Part shown: piece by piece, positions 1 through 9,594 of the stretch
How positions within the stretch are numbered: position 1 is the first letter of the stretch
Layout: every line of letters starts with the position of its first letter
Source of the DNA: Limnephilus marmoratus
Lineage: Eukaryota > Arthropoda > Insecta > Trichoptera > Limnephilidae
Assembly (NCBI GenBank): GCA_917880885.1
Contig: OU862922.1
Coordinates: 1,860,001-1,924,000, forward strand
Direction of reading: 5' to 3'
Length of the DNA stretch: 64,000 nucleotides
Program-made: the position numbers and the translations under genes
Notes under the pieces: model-generated
Database searches by the model: none
What the model was told of the DNA's origin: nothing
The model's input: only the letters and a program-made list of their open reading frames with translations

Positions 1-44
1 GTAGCGGATTTAAATCCAGACGTTTTTAAATAATTTTAATTAGA

Positions 45-115
45 TCAATTTGGAGCACACAGGAGCAGTTGGAACTCTTGTGCAGTGTTCGCATAAAAAA
101 AATAGAATAAAAAAA
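45..115 (+). repeat. Family B repeat fragment
   Basis: A short diverged copy of the family B 3' end. GAGCAGTTGGAACTCTTGTG followed by a CGCATAAAAAAA tail matches the ends at about 17300-17350 (minus-labelled copy) and 58440-58500. The rest of the first 760 bases is AT-rich and I see no gene in it. Confidence 0.45.
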
Positions 116-761
116 TCTGGCAAAAACGTAGATAGATGCTTATTGCTTGTCTGAATTCTTGACATAATCAGGTCAAATTTCGAAAATGACAGTTAAATCC
201 AAAATGAATCCGAGTCCATTGAATCAAAGTTACATCACACACAACCGAAATTAGTATTTTTTATGATGACGGGAAAAACATAGCACCTATAACAACTGGT
301 ATTAATTTGACCCTAGCTGTGTGAAATTACACAAACAGCGCTTACGTTTATTTGCCTCCAAACTAAGAAGGCTTCAATTCGGTGATCATCAGCCTTTTTA
401 ATTGGAGGGCCAATTTATCACTCCTCAATTGTTGTGGGCCGCTGGGCGTTAGGAACATGTAGTCTGGTGGTGTAGCAAACCAATTTTTTTTTTAAAAAGA
501 TAATTTTTTAATGAAAAGCAATATTAGAAAGCAAAAATAAAGCATTGCAGGCGAAAATTTTATAACTACAAGGCCAAAGCAATAAATGCTCTCGATTTTT
601 AATATTCTGAAATATTAAAATAAAAAAAATACTTGAATTTTTGGGCGGCTGATTCAAAATAGGTGAACAAAACTTAAAACCCATTCGTATTTTGTAAAAC
701 AGATTTTGATATTTATTATATTTTTGAATGTAGCTATTACTTTGTGGTTATCCATTATAGA
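116..761. other. AT-rich sequence with no recognised feature
   Basis: No ORF of note, no repeat shared with other parts of the window that I could see, and no splice-like gene structure. Homopolymer A and T runs are common. Confidence 0.5.
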
Positions 762-804
762 AAAATGAAATAATTTAACTTTGTATAAACCACTTATTTG
801 ATGT

Positions 805-849
805 GCAAATCCGACCGGTTTCGGAACAAACGTTCCTTCGTCAGGGAAA
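805..849 (-). ncRNA. Hammerhead-like motif, left PLE arm
   Basis: On the minus strand the order is CTGACGA, a GGAAC/GTTCC hairpin with a GTTT loop, then GAAAC, CG, GTC. This matches the hammerhead core (CUGANGA, stem II, GAAA, then GUH) with a two-base-pair stem III. Stem I appears to be TCC with GGA. One extra A sits between CTGACGA and stem II. Hammerhead ribozymes of this minimal kind are established in Penelope-like elements. Activity is not shown here. Confidence 0.65.
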
Positions 850-940
850 GCTTATACTAATTTGACAATTTCGAACAATGTTTTATTATGGTAGGGGTGG
901 AGCTGTTGCTAGATAATAATGTAGATTGGGTGGGTAGGTA

Positions 941-1255
941 TTAGTGTAGAGTGGGTGGGTAGGGGAACAAATCCATGATTGGGCTATATGACAATATTTT
1001 TTGTTTGTTGATAATAGATTCATTATTTTTAAGGGATTTTTTAATTTCCAAGGCTTCTAAGTTATCTAATCGTTTTCTTTTATGATTAATATGAAGAATA
1101 TTTATCCCTGTATTTTTTTCAAAACTATGGTTATTTTCAATGATATGGTTAGCAAACTCAGAAAAATTATTATTATTAAGACACCTTAAATGTTCTTTGA
1201 TTCTGATTTCAAAATTACGAGTGGTTTTTCCAATATAAAATGAGGGACATTGCAT
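941..1255 (-). pseudogene. Penelope-like GIY-YIG endonuclease, C-terminal fragment (left arm)
   Basis: A 104-residue open frame beginning near CPSFYIGKTTRNFEIRIKEH. This matches the GIY-YIG core of Penelope-like retroelements: the YIGKT segment, the catalytic Arg in TRNFEIRIKEH, and a downstream FANHIIENNHSF block. The first half of the domain and the whole reverse transcriptase are missing, so it cannot be a functional protein on its own. The annotated Met is only the first ATG after the palindrome junction. The same peptide is encoded on the other strand by the right arm, with R-to-G as the only clear difference in the basic block. Confidence 0.8.
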
Positions 1256-1280
1256 TTGAGTTTATATATTCCGGAATTAG

Positions 1281-1601
1281 TCAATTTATGATTGTCCCTC
1301 ATTTTATATTGGAAAAACCACTCGTAATTTTGAAATCAGAATCAAAGAACATTTAAGGTGTCTTAATAATAATAATTTTTCTGAGTTTGCTAACCATATC
1401 ATTGAAAATAACCATAGTTTTGAAAAAAATACAGGGATAAATATTCTTCATATTAATCATAAAGGAAAACGTTTAGATAACTTAGAAGCCTTGGAAATTA
1501 AAAAATCCCTTAAAAATAATGAATCTATTATCAACAAACAAAAAATATTGTCATATAGCCCAATCATGGATTTGTTCCCCTACCCACCCACTCTACACTA
1601 A
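1281..1601 (+). pseudogene. Penelope-like GIY-YIG endonuclease, C-terminal fragment (right arm)
   Basis: A stop-to-stop frame without an ATG, encoding the mirror copy of the left-arm fragment (DCPSFYIGKTTRNF through FPYPPTLH). The TAG at 1278-1280 closes the frame upstream. It shares length and C-terminus with the minus copy, which shows that both arms came from one source element. No promoter or upstream domain is present. Confidence 0.75.
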
Positions 1602-1691
1602 TACCTACCCACCCAATCTACATTATTATCTAGCAACAGCTCCACCCCTACCATAATAAAACATTGTTCGAAACTGTCAAATTAGTATAAG

Positions 1692-1737
1692 CTTTCCCTG
1701 ACGAAGGAACGTTTGTTCCGAAACCGGTATGATTTGC
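1692..1737 (+). ncRNA. Hammerhead-like motif, right PLE arm
   Basis: CTGACGA, then GGAAC-GTTT-GTTCC, then GAAAC, CG, GTA. It has the same fold as the left-arm motif, but the predicted cleavage triplet is GTA instead of GTC and the adjoining stem I base differs. It is read towards the outer end of the palindrome. Confidence 0.65.
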
Positions 1738-1876
1738 GCATCAAATAAGTGGTTTATACAAAGTTAAATTATTTCATTTTTTGATATTTATTAGATCATA
1801 GAACCAGAAATATAACTTGATACCCTTACAAAATGAAACCAATGCAAAATATCAACCTTTGCGCCTATACAAAAGA

Positions 1877-1970
1877 CCCTTCTTACAGTATCCCCAAAGA
1901 TGACGTACTCCCTGAGGGGGATTATTTTTCTCAAGGTCTCCTGTAGTGTGAAGCTAAAGTAAAAAAATGC
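1877..1970 (+). repeat. Family A repeat, 3' end only
   Basis: Contains the 3' hallmark of family A: ATCCCCAAAGATGACGTA, an imperfect CCCTGAGG...CTCAAGG hairpin, then GTGAAGCTAAAG and an A-run. The 5' part is missing. Confidence 0.6.
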
Positions 1971-2282
1971 TATTATGGGTCTGTTGTTTCACAGTACTTG
2001 AATAATAACAAAACTTTCACAGAACTTGAATATTAACTTTATAATTAGATTAAATTTTCATTCTTGAAACAACTGGCTCTTAGTCTCTCAACAGGGCGAT
2101 ACTGAGAGCATCTAAGTCGGCTTTATCCAGCGTACTAATTCCCAGCTTAGCAGTTGTTTGAAAGCAGTCGCGAGCAATAGGCGCGCCCTACTTCGACTCC
2201 GAAAAAGGGGCGGAAGAGATGTACCGCAAACCCGTTCCCAAAGCACCTCTCGGGTCACGTGAGCGCCTTTTTAGCGGCCACT
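1971..2282. other. Unassigned stretch before the 180-bp array
   Basis: No gene seen. The last ~60 bases become GC-richer (CGCGCCC, GTCACGTGAGCG) and run into the first tandem unit. Confidence 0.4.
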
Positions 2283-4045
2283 TTTCATAAGGCAGCCGCA
2301 GCCGGGCACAAGGCACACGGCACTCTGCACGAGATGCCAATTGGAGTATTTATACTGCGTGGGAACTGGATGTTCTGATATACACCTATTGCCTGCTTTG
2401 TCAACGGATTCGAGGAGTTGTGTTGTTTTAACTGATGTTCTGTTCTGTGCTAATAGTTCGACCTACGCTTAAATTTTCATAAAGCAGGCGCAGTCGGCCA
2501 CATTGCACGAGATGTCAATTGGTGTATTTGTACTGCTTAAGAGCGTTTAACCAGCCAGCGGACGAAAATCCACTTTTCTTCAAAAGTTGTTCTTACGATC
2601 GTGCAGGGCGGTTAATGAGAAAGATTAATTATTCTCCGTACCAGCTTTTTAAAATTATAACTCAATATCGAATTTATTTCAATTCAAATTAGCTTTAATT
2701 TATACCTTCATCCAAAAATGCTGAAAGGCGTGATGATAAAACTATTAAAATAATGTACTTTTTGTAGTTATTTTTTGATTATAAGTATTTATCATTTTTC
2801 AATAATGTCTAAATTTAATAAGAATGTTAAAAAAATCTGAAATATATTAGTTTGTAAGTGCGCAAATAAATACACAAACGGACCAATTTTCGCCAAGAAA
2901 CACATGTACGTACATATTTTTTAATGATTTTATTGAAACTAAAATTAAAATTCTAAAACATACGTTTGCTAGATAATGTATTGATTTATTTTACTGCATG
3001 ATTTTATTATTTGAAATGGGTGTGGTATAATACAAAAACTTTTTTGAAAATTGAACAAATCTGCCAACGACCTATGGAATAACCTTATTATACTAAAAAT
3101 TTAAAAAAATTCTCAAAATTTATTATATACGAATGCTAGATAAAAGAACAATCTTTCGAAATCCATTTATAATTTTTTGTGGAAAAGAGTCAATACGTCT
3201 AAAAACTTTTTTGAAAATGACGTATTTCCGGTTTTCTCTGGTAATGCCCTCTTAAGACTGGATGTTCTAATATGTACCTATAGCCTGCTTCGTCAACGGT
3301 TTCTGGAACTTGTGTTGTTTTGATTGATTTTCTGTTCTATGCTTATAGTTTGATATACGCTTAAGTTTTCATAAGGCAGCTGCAAAAGGATACATTGCGT
3401 GAGATGCCACTGTAGTATTTTTTTGTTTATCACGAAAAAAAGGTACATTTTTTAGAATTATTTCACCCGCCATGTTGTCATAGGATGTCCTTGTGTTATG
3501 GCAGGTGAAATTAACATATTGAAATTTGATTACATAATTCAGATTAAGTTAAAAATATTTTACTTAGTATTTAAATTAGGAAAATTAGATAGGGATTGTG
3601 GGAAGATATGAAGGTAGATTAGATGGATCGAGTGTAAAATGTGCGGGTATTAAGATTATGCCGATGGGTTTAGGTACTGATATTCCGATCTGTGCTGACA
3701 GTTTTCCAAATGTTTAAGTTTGCACTAGATGCCAATTGGAGTATTTGTATTACTTAGAAACTTGATATTCTGATACATACTTACTGCCGGTTGTGATTTG
3801 ATTGATGTTCTGTTCTGTGCTTATAGTTTAACATATGCTTAAGTTTTTATAAGGCAGTCGCAGCTCTGCACGAGATAGAGCATTTGTTGGAATTATTGGA
3901 TTTATTGGAGTATTTGTAATCGTGGGAACTGGATGTTATGATATATGAAACTGCCCACTTCGTCAAAGGTTTCGGTGAGTTGCGTTGTTTTAACTGATGG
4001 CGTAATATTATATTCTCTGCTAGTTTGACAGATGCTTAAACTTTT
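2283..4045 (+). repeat. Degenerate ~180-bp tandem array interrupted by a MITE
   Basis: Units recur at about 2283, 2468, 3364 and 3849. They carry landmarks such as TTTTCATAAGGCAG, TGCACGAGATGCCAATTGG, GTATTTGTACTGC, ACTGGATGTTCTGATAT and GTTGTTTTAACTGATG. Subtracting the 719-bp insertion at 2537-3255 restores a spacing of about 177-185 bp between the first units. Sequence between 3420 and 3715 looks unrelated or strongly decayed. I see no coding potential. Confidence 0.65.
2537..3255 (+). mobile_element. TTAA-flanked MITE, family C copy 1
   Basis: Bounded by TTAA on both sides. Its ends form an imperfect terminal inverted repeat: TTAAGAGCGTTTAACCAG on the left, and TTAAGAGGGCATTACCAG as the reverse complement of the right end (14 of 18 match). 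It sits inside a tandem unit whose uninterrupted version reads ACTGCGTGGGAACTGG, which confirms the boundaries. A TTAA target with short TIRs is the signature of piggyBac-type transposition. No transposase is encoded, so it is non-autonomous. Other full copies are at 33752-34463 and 53276-53996. Confidence 0.75.
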
Positions 4046-4134
4046 ATTGGTTGGTAAAACATGGGCTAAAATGCACATTTCCAGACATTCGTTACTGAGA
4101 TATATTTTTTAAACATGTAATCGGCGTGATATTA

Positions 4135-4315
4135 AATGTGACCTTATCCGAATCGGTCAAATTTAACTGTATCATACTTCGACTAAGAACCACCAACATT
4201 ATCCTTATTTTTTAACGCATATCTTTATTGACTGCTAACTTTATGTATGATCATAAGATTCAACTCGAACTAAATGCTACCTAGATAGTGTCTTTTGATA
4301 CATATATAGAGTGTC
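4135..4315 (-). repeat. Left arm of a ~160-bp inverted repeat
   Basis: Reverse-complementary, at roughly 80% identity by eye, to 6155-6325. Shared blocks include GACACTATCTAGGTAGCA, GTTCGAGTTGAATCTT, GCAGTCAATAAA, ATAATGTTGG and GTTCTTAGTCGAAGTAT. A third, single copy is at about 58020-58140. The two arms enclose the nested LINE/hAT/PLE block. Confidence 0.65.
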
Positions 4316-4475
4316 GGATTATAATATTGTCTTTATTAATTAAATATCACAATTTGAGGTTTTACTCATTTATATTAAAAATAAATATTCATCCTAGACT
4401 TGCAGAAAAGTCAATAGATTTCGAATATTAAATAAAAATGGATAAATGTATCCAAGACACTATCTATTCTATGTA

Positions 4476-4793
4476 TATTACTCTATTAATGGAGGATTGA
4501 ACGCCGTTGGCACCAACAAAAATTGTTGAAAGAAGCGAAGTTTGCCGTCCATAATGGAGTGCTGGTACCTATCCTGATGTATGGCAGTGAGGCATGGAAC
4601 TGGCAGAGGAAGGATGAACGTAGACCGAATGCTGTAGAAATGAGATCTCTGATAAAAAAAGTGTTCAAAATGGCTCTTACCTTATGCTCTTCTAACTAAA
4701 ATTACTGATAATGAATAATGGTAAAACCATGCACGATCGTGTGAGAAATGTGGAGATCCGCGAAGAATGCAAGGCTGATGTAAGCGTAATGAG
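4476..4793 (+). pseudogene. Non-LTR retrotransposon ORF, C-terminal fragment (part 1)
   Basis: Conceptually encodes the region after the reverse transcriptase, with LMYGSEAWNWQRKDE and then the DRVRNVEIREECKADVSVMSK block. It matches 39820-40010 and the minus-strand copy at 51891-52244. Between 4645 and 4710 it is disrupted by unrelated AT-rich sequence. It resumes at 5839 after the hAT insertion. This C-terminal module is typical of RTE-like insect LINEs. The clade assignment is tentative. Confidence 0.7.
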
Positions 4794-5039
4794 TAAAGAC
4801 CGGATTATATGCAACAAAAACAGCCCAATATATGCATGCAAATATGCAATAAAAATAACTAAAATATGCACGAAAATCCAAATAAAGGGCCAAAATATGC
4901 AACATAAAATAATACAAGAAGTCATATTTTTAAATATTTTATTTTTTATTTTAGTAAGCTTTTAGTTATAACAATCGTATTATCGAAAATATCAATTACA
5001 AAATGTATTTAACAATCAAATTTACAGTTCACCTTTAAA

Positions 5040-5290
5040 AACGTATATGACTAAGTACTGATACGTTTTAAGATTTTTACAGTCAAAAGTATTTTCGTTA
5101 TTTGTTTTTGGGGTGTTATGCCGTGTTGTGTTACCTCCTTCTTGAGCCAACGTTTCGGACAGCGTTGCAGTGTGTAGATATCACATCTACCGGATCTGCC
5201 CTGATGATGGACACTGCAACGCTGTCCGAAACGTTGGCTCAAGAAGGAGGTAGCGCAACACGGCATAACACACCAAAACAAACAACGAAA
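5040..5290. mobile_element. Palindromic PLE 3'-end fragments inside the hAT element
   Basis: The right copy (from about 5181) and the reverse-complement left copy (5040-5172) share ACACTGCAACGCTGTCCG, AACGTTGGCTCAAGAAGG and CACGGCATAACAC. Only the right copy keeps the CTGATGA half of the hammerhead-like core. The left copy runs on further, into AAAATCTTAAAACGTATC. The same sequence occurs at 24924-25060. The region therefore looks like a second, independent head-to-head PLE insertion. Confidence 0.65.
5195..5238 (+). ncRNA. Hammerhead-like motif (GGACA/TGTCC stem II)
   Basis: CTGATGA, T, then a GGACA...TGTCC stem II and GAAAC, followed directly by GTT. Stem I can form from GCC before the core and GGC after GTT. 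The stem III loop seen in the other motifs (two bases between AC and GT) is missing, so a monomeric fold would be weak. It is identical in layout to 24936-24979. Confidence 0.5.
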
Positions 5291-5530
5291 ATGAGTAAGT
5301 ACTGTTCTAAATGTTCTCTAGACAAATTGTGTCCACGATCGCTTAATATATTTTTGTTAGCGGAATAGGAGCATTCTACGTCTACTGATGTGAGCGGACA
5401 GAATTTAAATTTGGGTGCGATTTTTGAACTTATTGTGCCGGGCAAAATTTCACCTACCCCGTTGATGGCGTTGATAAAGCTATCAATTTGGCACAAGGGT
5501 TCAAACCCTGGGTTATTGTTCAGTAAGTTT
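5289..5530 (-). pseudogene. hAT transposase C-terminal dimerisation segment
   Basis: On the minus strand the frame gives NNPGFEPLCQIDSFINAING, then a spacer, then PLTSVDVECSYSANKNILSD and RHNLSREHLEQYLLI. The T-S-x-D-V-E-x-S-(F/Y)-S-x-x-K-N-I-L pattern is the conserved C-terminal block of hAT transposases and their CGGBP1-like relatives. The frame breaks off at about 5289, where the PLE sequence begins. The catalytic N-terminal two thirds are absent. Confidence 0.65.
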
Positions 5531-5838
5531 TAAAACTTTTCTTTGAGTGTACTCGGGAATAGCTTTGGCAACGAGGAATTCATAAGGCGAATTTTCTTCA
5601 TAACCTGAGTAGATTCATTCAACACAAATCCATGAGTTTCAAGCGTTTTCACTAGCCGCGGAGCGATCAGTTCACTAGCCGTGCACTTAGCCATCTGACA
5701 TTTATAGTGTCAATATGTGAACGATGAACTAGATCGAGCGTAAATATGCAAGATCTCAAATTTTTTGCTAAAATATGCAACTACCGCTGAAAAGGGTCTA
5801 AATATGCAAATATGCATTTGCATATAATCCGGTCTTTA

Positions 5839-6154
5839 GTAATGAGTAAGATTAAGAAAGGGACGCTCTGATGGTTTGGACACGTAGAGCGAATGAACGA
5901 GGAAAGGAGTGTAAGGAGAATATATGACGCAAATGTGAATGGCAGAAGAAGTCGGGGACGCCCGAGGAAGACATGGCATGACCAAGTGAATCAGATACTT
6001 GAGTCGGGCCATGTGAAGAGTCGGAATAATAAAAGAGCATGTATGAGACGATGTATGAATGTGAACGAGGCAAGGAGTGTGTGCCAAGATCGAGTTGTTT
6101 GGCGGTCCGTCCTCTCTTCTTACCCCTGCGGGGAAACGGCGTGATGGTTAGTTA
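5839..6154 (+). pseudogene. Non-LTR retrotransposon ORF, C-terminal fragment (part 2) and 3' end
   Basis: Continues part 1: GTLxWFGHVERMNEERSVRR, then DANVNGRRSRGRPRKTWHDQ, then CMRRCMNVNEARSVCQDR and VVWRSVLSSYPCGET. The element ends with GGCGTGATGGTTAGTTAGTT, a short GTTA microsatellite tail of the kind found at RTE-like 3' ends. The same tail closes the copies near 9866, 40260, 50215 and 51790. Confidence 0.75.
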
Positions 6155-6325
6155 GTTAAGACACTATCTAGGTAGCACACAGTTCGAGTTGAATCTTGCA
6201 AACTTACATAAATATTGCAGTCAATAAAAACATACATCAAGAAAATGAAGATAATGTTGGTAGTTCTTAGTCGAAGTATAATGCAATTTAATATGACCGA
6301 ATCGGATAGGGTCACATTAGCTCAG
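6155..6325 (+). repeat. Right arm of the ~160-bp inverted repeat
   Basis: Partner of 4135-4315. It leads directly into the tRNA-like SINE head at 6308, so the arm may be the upstream part of a larger SINE-bearing repeat. The third copy near 58020-58140 has no partner. Confidence 0.6.
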
Positions 6326-6382
6326 TGGTGGATCTCTGCCCCGGGAAGGCAAAGGTCCTGGGTTCGATTCCTAGGTGTGACC
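6309..6382 (+). repeat. tRNA-derived SINE head
   Basis: A 7-bp acceptor-like pairing (GTCACAT with GTGTGAC), an A-box-like TTAGCTCAGTGG and a near-perfect T arm with B box GGTTCGATTCC. The anticodon arm keeps four of five pairs and shows GGG in the anticodon place, but position 33 is C instead of the invariant U. The D stem is imperfect. It is therefore a tRNA-derived promoter and not a working tRNA gene. The tail that follows (CGATTGAGCGTCACTAATAT TGTCTT) recurs near 55965. Confidence 0.6.
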
Positions 6383-6450
6383 GTATCTGTTTCTGACTTT
6401 TCTGTTTCGGATTTTCGATTGAGCGTCACTAATATTGTCTTTGATAATTA

Positions 6451-7013
6451 GATCATTTTATAAATTAATAATTGATGGTTTTATTTACTTACTGTGTTTT
6501 ATTAACACGGAGAGTTACACCATGGACTCCCTATATACCAGATGTTATTTGTTTCTTATAGGTAAGAACTGAATGCACTATTTGATTCTGTCGGTTTTCT
6601 AAGGCTGGTTTAAATGAATTAACAAAATAATCGAATCACGTAAATCGTTGGAAATTAAATTAACGTAAATTAAACACCGTACGTGCTTCCCCATCAACCG
6701 AAAGGTTTTTTGTTACGGATCAGGTAGTTTTACAACCATGACCTTGTGGTCACCTTGGGGAGTGGAACAGGTTGTTCCGACTTGTAATTAAGTAATGGCG
6801 TTCACACCTCATCTTAAATTAGGTTGAGAGGTATTTAATTAAATAAAGTTTGTCGATCAGGTCTTAATAATTTACGAATACCGATGTATTGTAAAGGAAC
6901 AATCGTGATTAAATTTTGGATTATTTTACCATTAGCTACGCTTAATAGTTTTTGACATCAGTTACTTCAGTCCTTCATCAAAACTAAACGCCGAAAACCA
7001 CTATAGTACAACT
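6451..7013. other. Unassigned AT-rich stretch
   Basis: No coding potential or shared repeat was recognised. Confidence 0.4.
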
Positions 7014-7205
7014 TTTGTTTTTGACATTAACTCCTAACGGGAAGCCCTGAGGAAAATAATTTCCCTCAGAGCCTATATCATCTTTGTGGATGCTGTGCTG
7101 GGTATGCTGTGTGGAGGGTCGGAAAGGAAGGAGTGAACCTGAGGTCTTTGAAGAGACTCGTGTTGTAGAAGGGAGGAAACACAGAGGCCGGCAAACCGTT
7201 CCACT
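7014..7205 (-). repeat. Family A repeat, 3' half
   Basis: Reverse-strand copy with the GCCCTGAGGAAAATAATTTC hairpin, followed by CTATATCATCTTTGTGGATG and the purine-rich GGAAAGGAAGGAG block. It is truncated and diverged after about 7130. Confidence 0.6.
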
Positions 7206-7249
7206 AATAGCAAATCTTTTCATCTGCCCCGGTGATGAAATCCTGTAAT

Positions 7250-7332
7250 GTGATCCTGTAACCGCTGCCTACACGTTGGCTAAAGAAGAAGAAAACACAA
7301 TGCGGCGTAGTAACCCAAAAATCAATATTTAT
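7250..7332 (+). repeat. PLE 3'-end scrap
   Basis: ACACGTTGGCTAAAGAAGAA, then CGGCGTAGTAACCCAAAAA. It is a degraded relative of the sequence downstream of the hammerhead core at 5232-5285. The core itself has been lost. Confidence 0.45.
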
Positions 7333-7481
7333 ATTGCATATAAAATTTAAGCAAACGAAATCAATAATGTTGCTGACAACTGATTTCAAAACCTCTTTCG
7401 ATTTGATTTTTAACAAGTAAATGAGATTTTTGAGAAAGATTATTAAAAAGTTAAACAAGTCCAAAATAATAATTTATTTCT

Positions 7482-7817
7482 TATTTTTCTTCAGCAACCT
7501 TTTCGCATTCAGCTTTAAACTTCTCTTAATTCTTACCTATTTTTCTTCAGCAACCTTTTGGCATTCAGCTTTAGACTTCTCTTAATTCTTACCTATTTTT
7601 CTTCAGCAACCTTTTGGCATTCAGCTTTAGACTTCTCTTAATTCTTACCTATTTTTCTTCAGCAACCTTTTGGCGTTCAGCTTTAGACTTCTCTTAATTT
7701 TTACCTATTTTTCTTCAGCAACCTTTTGGCATTCAGCTTTAGACTTCTCTTAATTCTTACCTATTTTTCTTCAGCAACCTTTTGGCATTCAGCTTTAGAC
7801 TTCTCTTAATATTCTCT
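7482..7817 (+). repeat. 56-bp minisatellite, six units
   Basis: Units begin with TATTTTTCTTCAGCAACC at 7482, 7538, 7594, 7650, 7706 and 7762, so the period is exactly 56 bp. The inner units differ by single bases (GGCATT/GGCGTT, TAGACT/TAAACT) and the last unit decays. 56 is not a multiple of three, so the array is not a conserved coding repeat. Each unit contains a pyrimidine-rich TTCTTCAG run resembling a splice acceptor. Confidence 0.9.
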
Positions 7818-8753
7818 ATTTTTCTCGTCTCACCTCTCATGCGAAGCAAACAGACTTTTCAGGCCATCATATCAGCTCATCTTGTATATTTTATCGACAA
7901 TTTCTAATGACTTTTAAATGTATTTTTTTTCATATTTATTTATTAAAGTGATGCACCACGTCATGCAAAATTTGAGATCAGCTCCTTGCTATAATAACAC
8001 TCCTTGTGTAAATGACGATAGCGTTTAAATTCCAAACCAAAATTTCTAAATTGAAAAAAACATCGCCAAAAATTATATTAAAATTATTTTATTTATTTAT
8101 TTATTTATTACACGCCCTGATGGGTTTTTACATTATAACTTATAAGTTGAGTAACAAACAATGAAGAAAATATAATACAATGAGAAAAGAAAATACACAA
8201 TACAATTCTGTGAAGTGCAAAAATATTTAAATGTTTTGCGATCATTTTCCATGGAATTAAATTTTTACATTATACGTTATAATCAATTATAACTATAACC
8301 AAAAACGGGTTCATAAAAATAGGATATTTTGAACTTTAAATCAGTTTTCATGGGTCTGATACTTAATTTTTATGGGCTTATAAAAAGAAATTTAATTTAA
8401 GCCTCGTAAATATTTCTAAGTAATCTAATTTTCAAATCAAAATCCCATGATTTTGAATTACAGTATTGTCACCAATACGATATTTCATAAAATTTGATTT
8501 ATTTTGTATTATTACATCGTATAGTGAGGCGGGTAACGTACTTGCATTTTAATAATTTATCTCAATAAACGCCCGGATTACCGGCAACTTATAATTATAA
8601 TTTATTTATTTATTTATTTATTTATTGTTTGTAAATATTACATAATACAATATAATGAACTTAAAATGTTCAACTAGGCAAATGCCCGTTTTAGGACATT
8701 CCAATATGATAATGTTTTTACATGTAAATTATATTAAGTTATAGTGTTGACTA
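7818..8753. other. AT-rich stretch with (TTTA)n tracts
   Basis: Tetranucleotide TTTA/ATTT runs occur at about 8086-8107 and 8600-8625. They are compatible with old retroposon tails. I see no gene here. Confidence 0.5.
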
Positions 8754-9038
8754 TTCTGTTGGTAAAATAATACATATGTATATTCATATTCTAGAATACT
8801 TTCAGTTTTACCACGAAATTTTTTCTATTGTTTAGCTGACATAATAAACTAAAGAAATATTAACAGATAAAACAAGAAAAATGAATTTGAAAATGAAAAT
8901 GAATGAAGAAATTCTGTTGGTAAAATAATACAAATATATATTCATAAACTAGTATACTTTCAGTTATACCACGACATTTTTTACTATTGTTTAGTTGACA
9001 TAATAAACTAAAGAAATGTTAATAGATAAAACAAGAAA
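8754..9038 (+). repeat. Direct duplication, period about 157 bp
   Basis: Two copies (about 8754-8880 and 8911-9038) share ATTCTGTTGGTAAAATAATA, TATACTTTCAGTT, TATTGTTTAGTTGACATAAT and AACAAGAAAA. They differ by roughly 10%. Non-coding. Confidence 0.75.
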
Positions 9039-9409
9039 ATGAAAAATAAAAAAACTGAAAGTAAAGAAGGAACTTTTCCTTTAAGGAAAAATATCACGAA
9101 GAATTGAGCAATTTTCAAACTTACTTTATGTAAAAATACAGTTACTTTTATGCTAATATATAATATAAATTGTATCCATGGATTTGCTTATTTTATTTCT
9201 AAACAAGGAAGCCATCGGAAGGTCATTTAATTTTGAAAAAATGGGTCCATTTTTAATGACGAAACATTTAAGACAATGTTTTGAATGCTTTTAATAATCG
9301 TTGGAACGTCGAAAAATTTTTTTACATTGAAATTTTTTTACAAATATTTTTATTTATTTGTTTATTAATTTTTATGTGAAACACAAAAATCCCAACTGCT
9401 AACAACCTT
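9039..9409. other. Unassigned AT-rich stretch
   Basis: No ORF, repeat or RNA gene recognised. Confidence 0.4.
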
Positions 9410-9594
9410 TTAGAGCCAGTGAGATAATGGCACCCCCAATTGGGGATTGTTGTGAGACTGAAAGGACTGGGGAGAGAGAGGAGATGTGGAAGAGGATGGT
9501 AGAAAAATATCTGGCTTTTCAGATCTGGTCACCAAATCATTTCAATTCCGAGTAGTGGTCTTACACCAGGGCAATATTTAGAGTATCTTCCACA
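9410..9594 (-). repeat. Family B repeat
   Basis: Reverse copy with AGCCAGTGAGATAATGGCA, CAATTGGGGATTGTTGTGAG, the GGAGAGAGAGGAGATG block and GTCTTACACCAGGGCAATAT. These match the complement of 17090-17350 and of 58195-58500. Confidence 0.65.

Larger units (their letters stand above)
762..1783. mobile_element. Palindromic pair of Penelope-like 3' ends
   Basis: Two copies of the same Penelope-like 3' region lie head to head around about position 1270. Each arm is roughly 490 bp and contains the end of a GIY-YIG reading frame, a short 3' UTR, a hammerhead-like motif and a tail reading AAGTGGTTTATACAAAG. The arms are close to identical. The centre of about 25 bp (1256-1280) is unpaired. Penelope-like elements are known to insert in complex partial or inverted arrangements, so this is probably one compound insertion or a foldback duplication. 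The reverse-transcriptase part of the element is absent. Confidence 0.8.
4794..5838. mobile_element. hAT-type DNA transposon remnant, 1045 bp
   Basis: The ends are perfect inverted repeats of about 21 bp beginning TAAAGACCGGATTATATG. They are flanked by an 8-bp target duplication GTAATGAG at 4786-4793 and 5839-5846. The uninterrupted LINE copy near 39995 reads GTAATGAG once, which proves the insertion. Sub-terminal regions are rich in AAATATGCAA motifs on both sides. An 8-bp duplication is diagnostic of the hAT superfamily, and the interior encodes a hAT C-terminal dimerisation segment. It is internally deleted and has itself been invaded by a PLE fragment. Confidence 0.85.

Noticed and set aside
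5836..6087. Minus ORF MAHTPCLVHIHTSSHTCSFI and similar frames at 9578-9811, 39788-40138 and 51912-52259
   Set aside because: All are antisense shadows of the same LINE C-terminal coding region.
6309..6382. Functional tRNA gene
   Set aside because: Position 33 is not U, the D and anticodon stems are imperfect, and the sequence continues into a SINE body shared with another locus.
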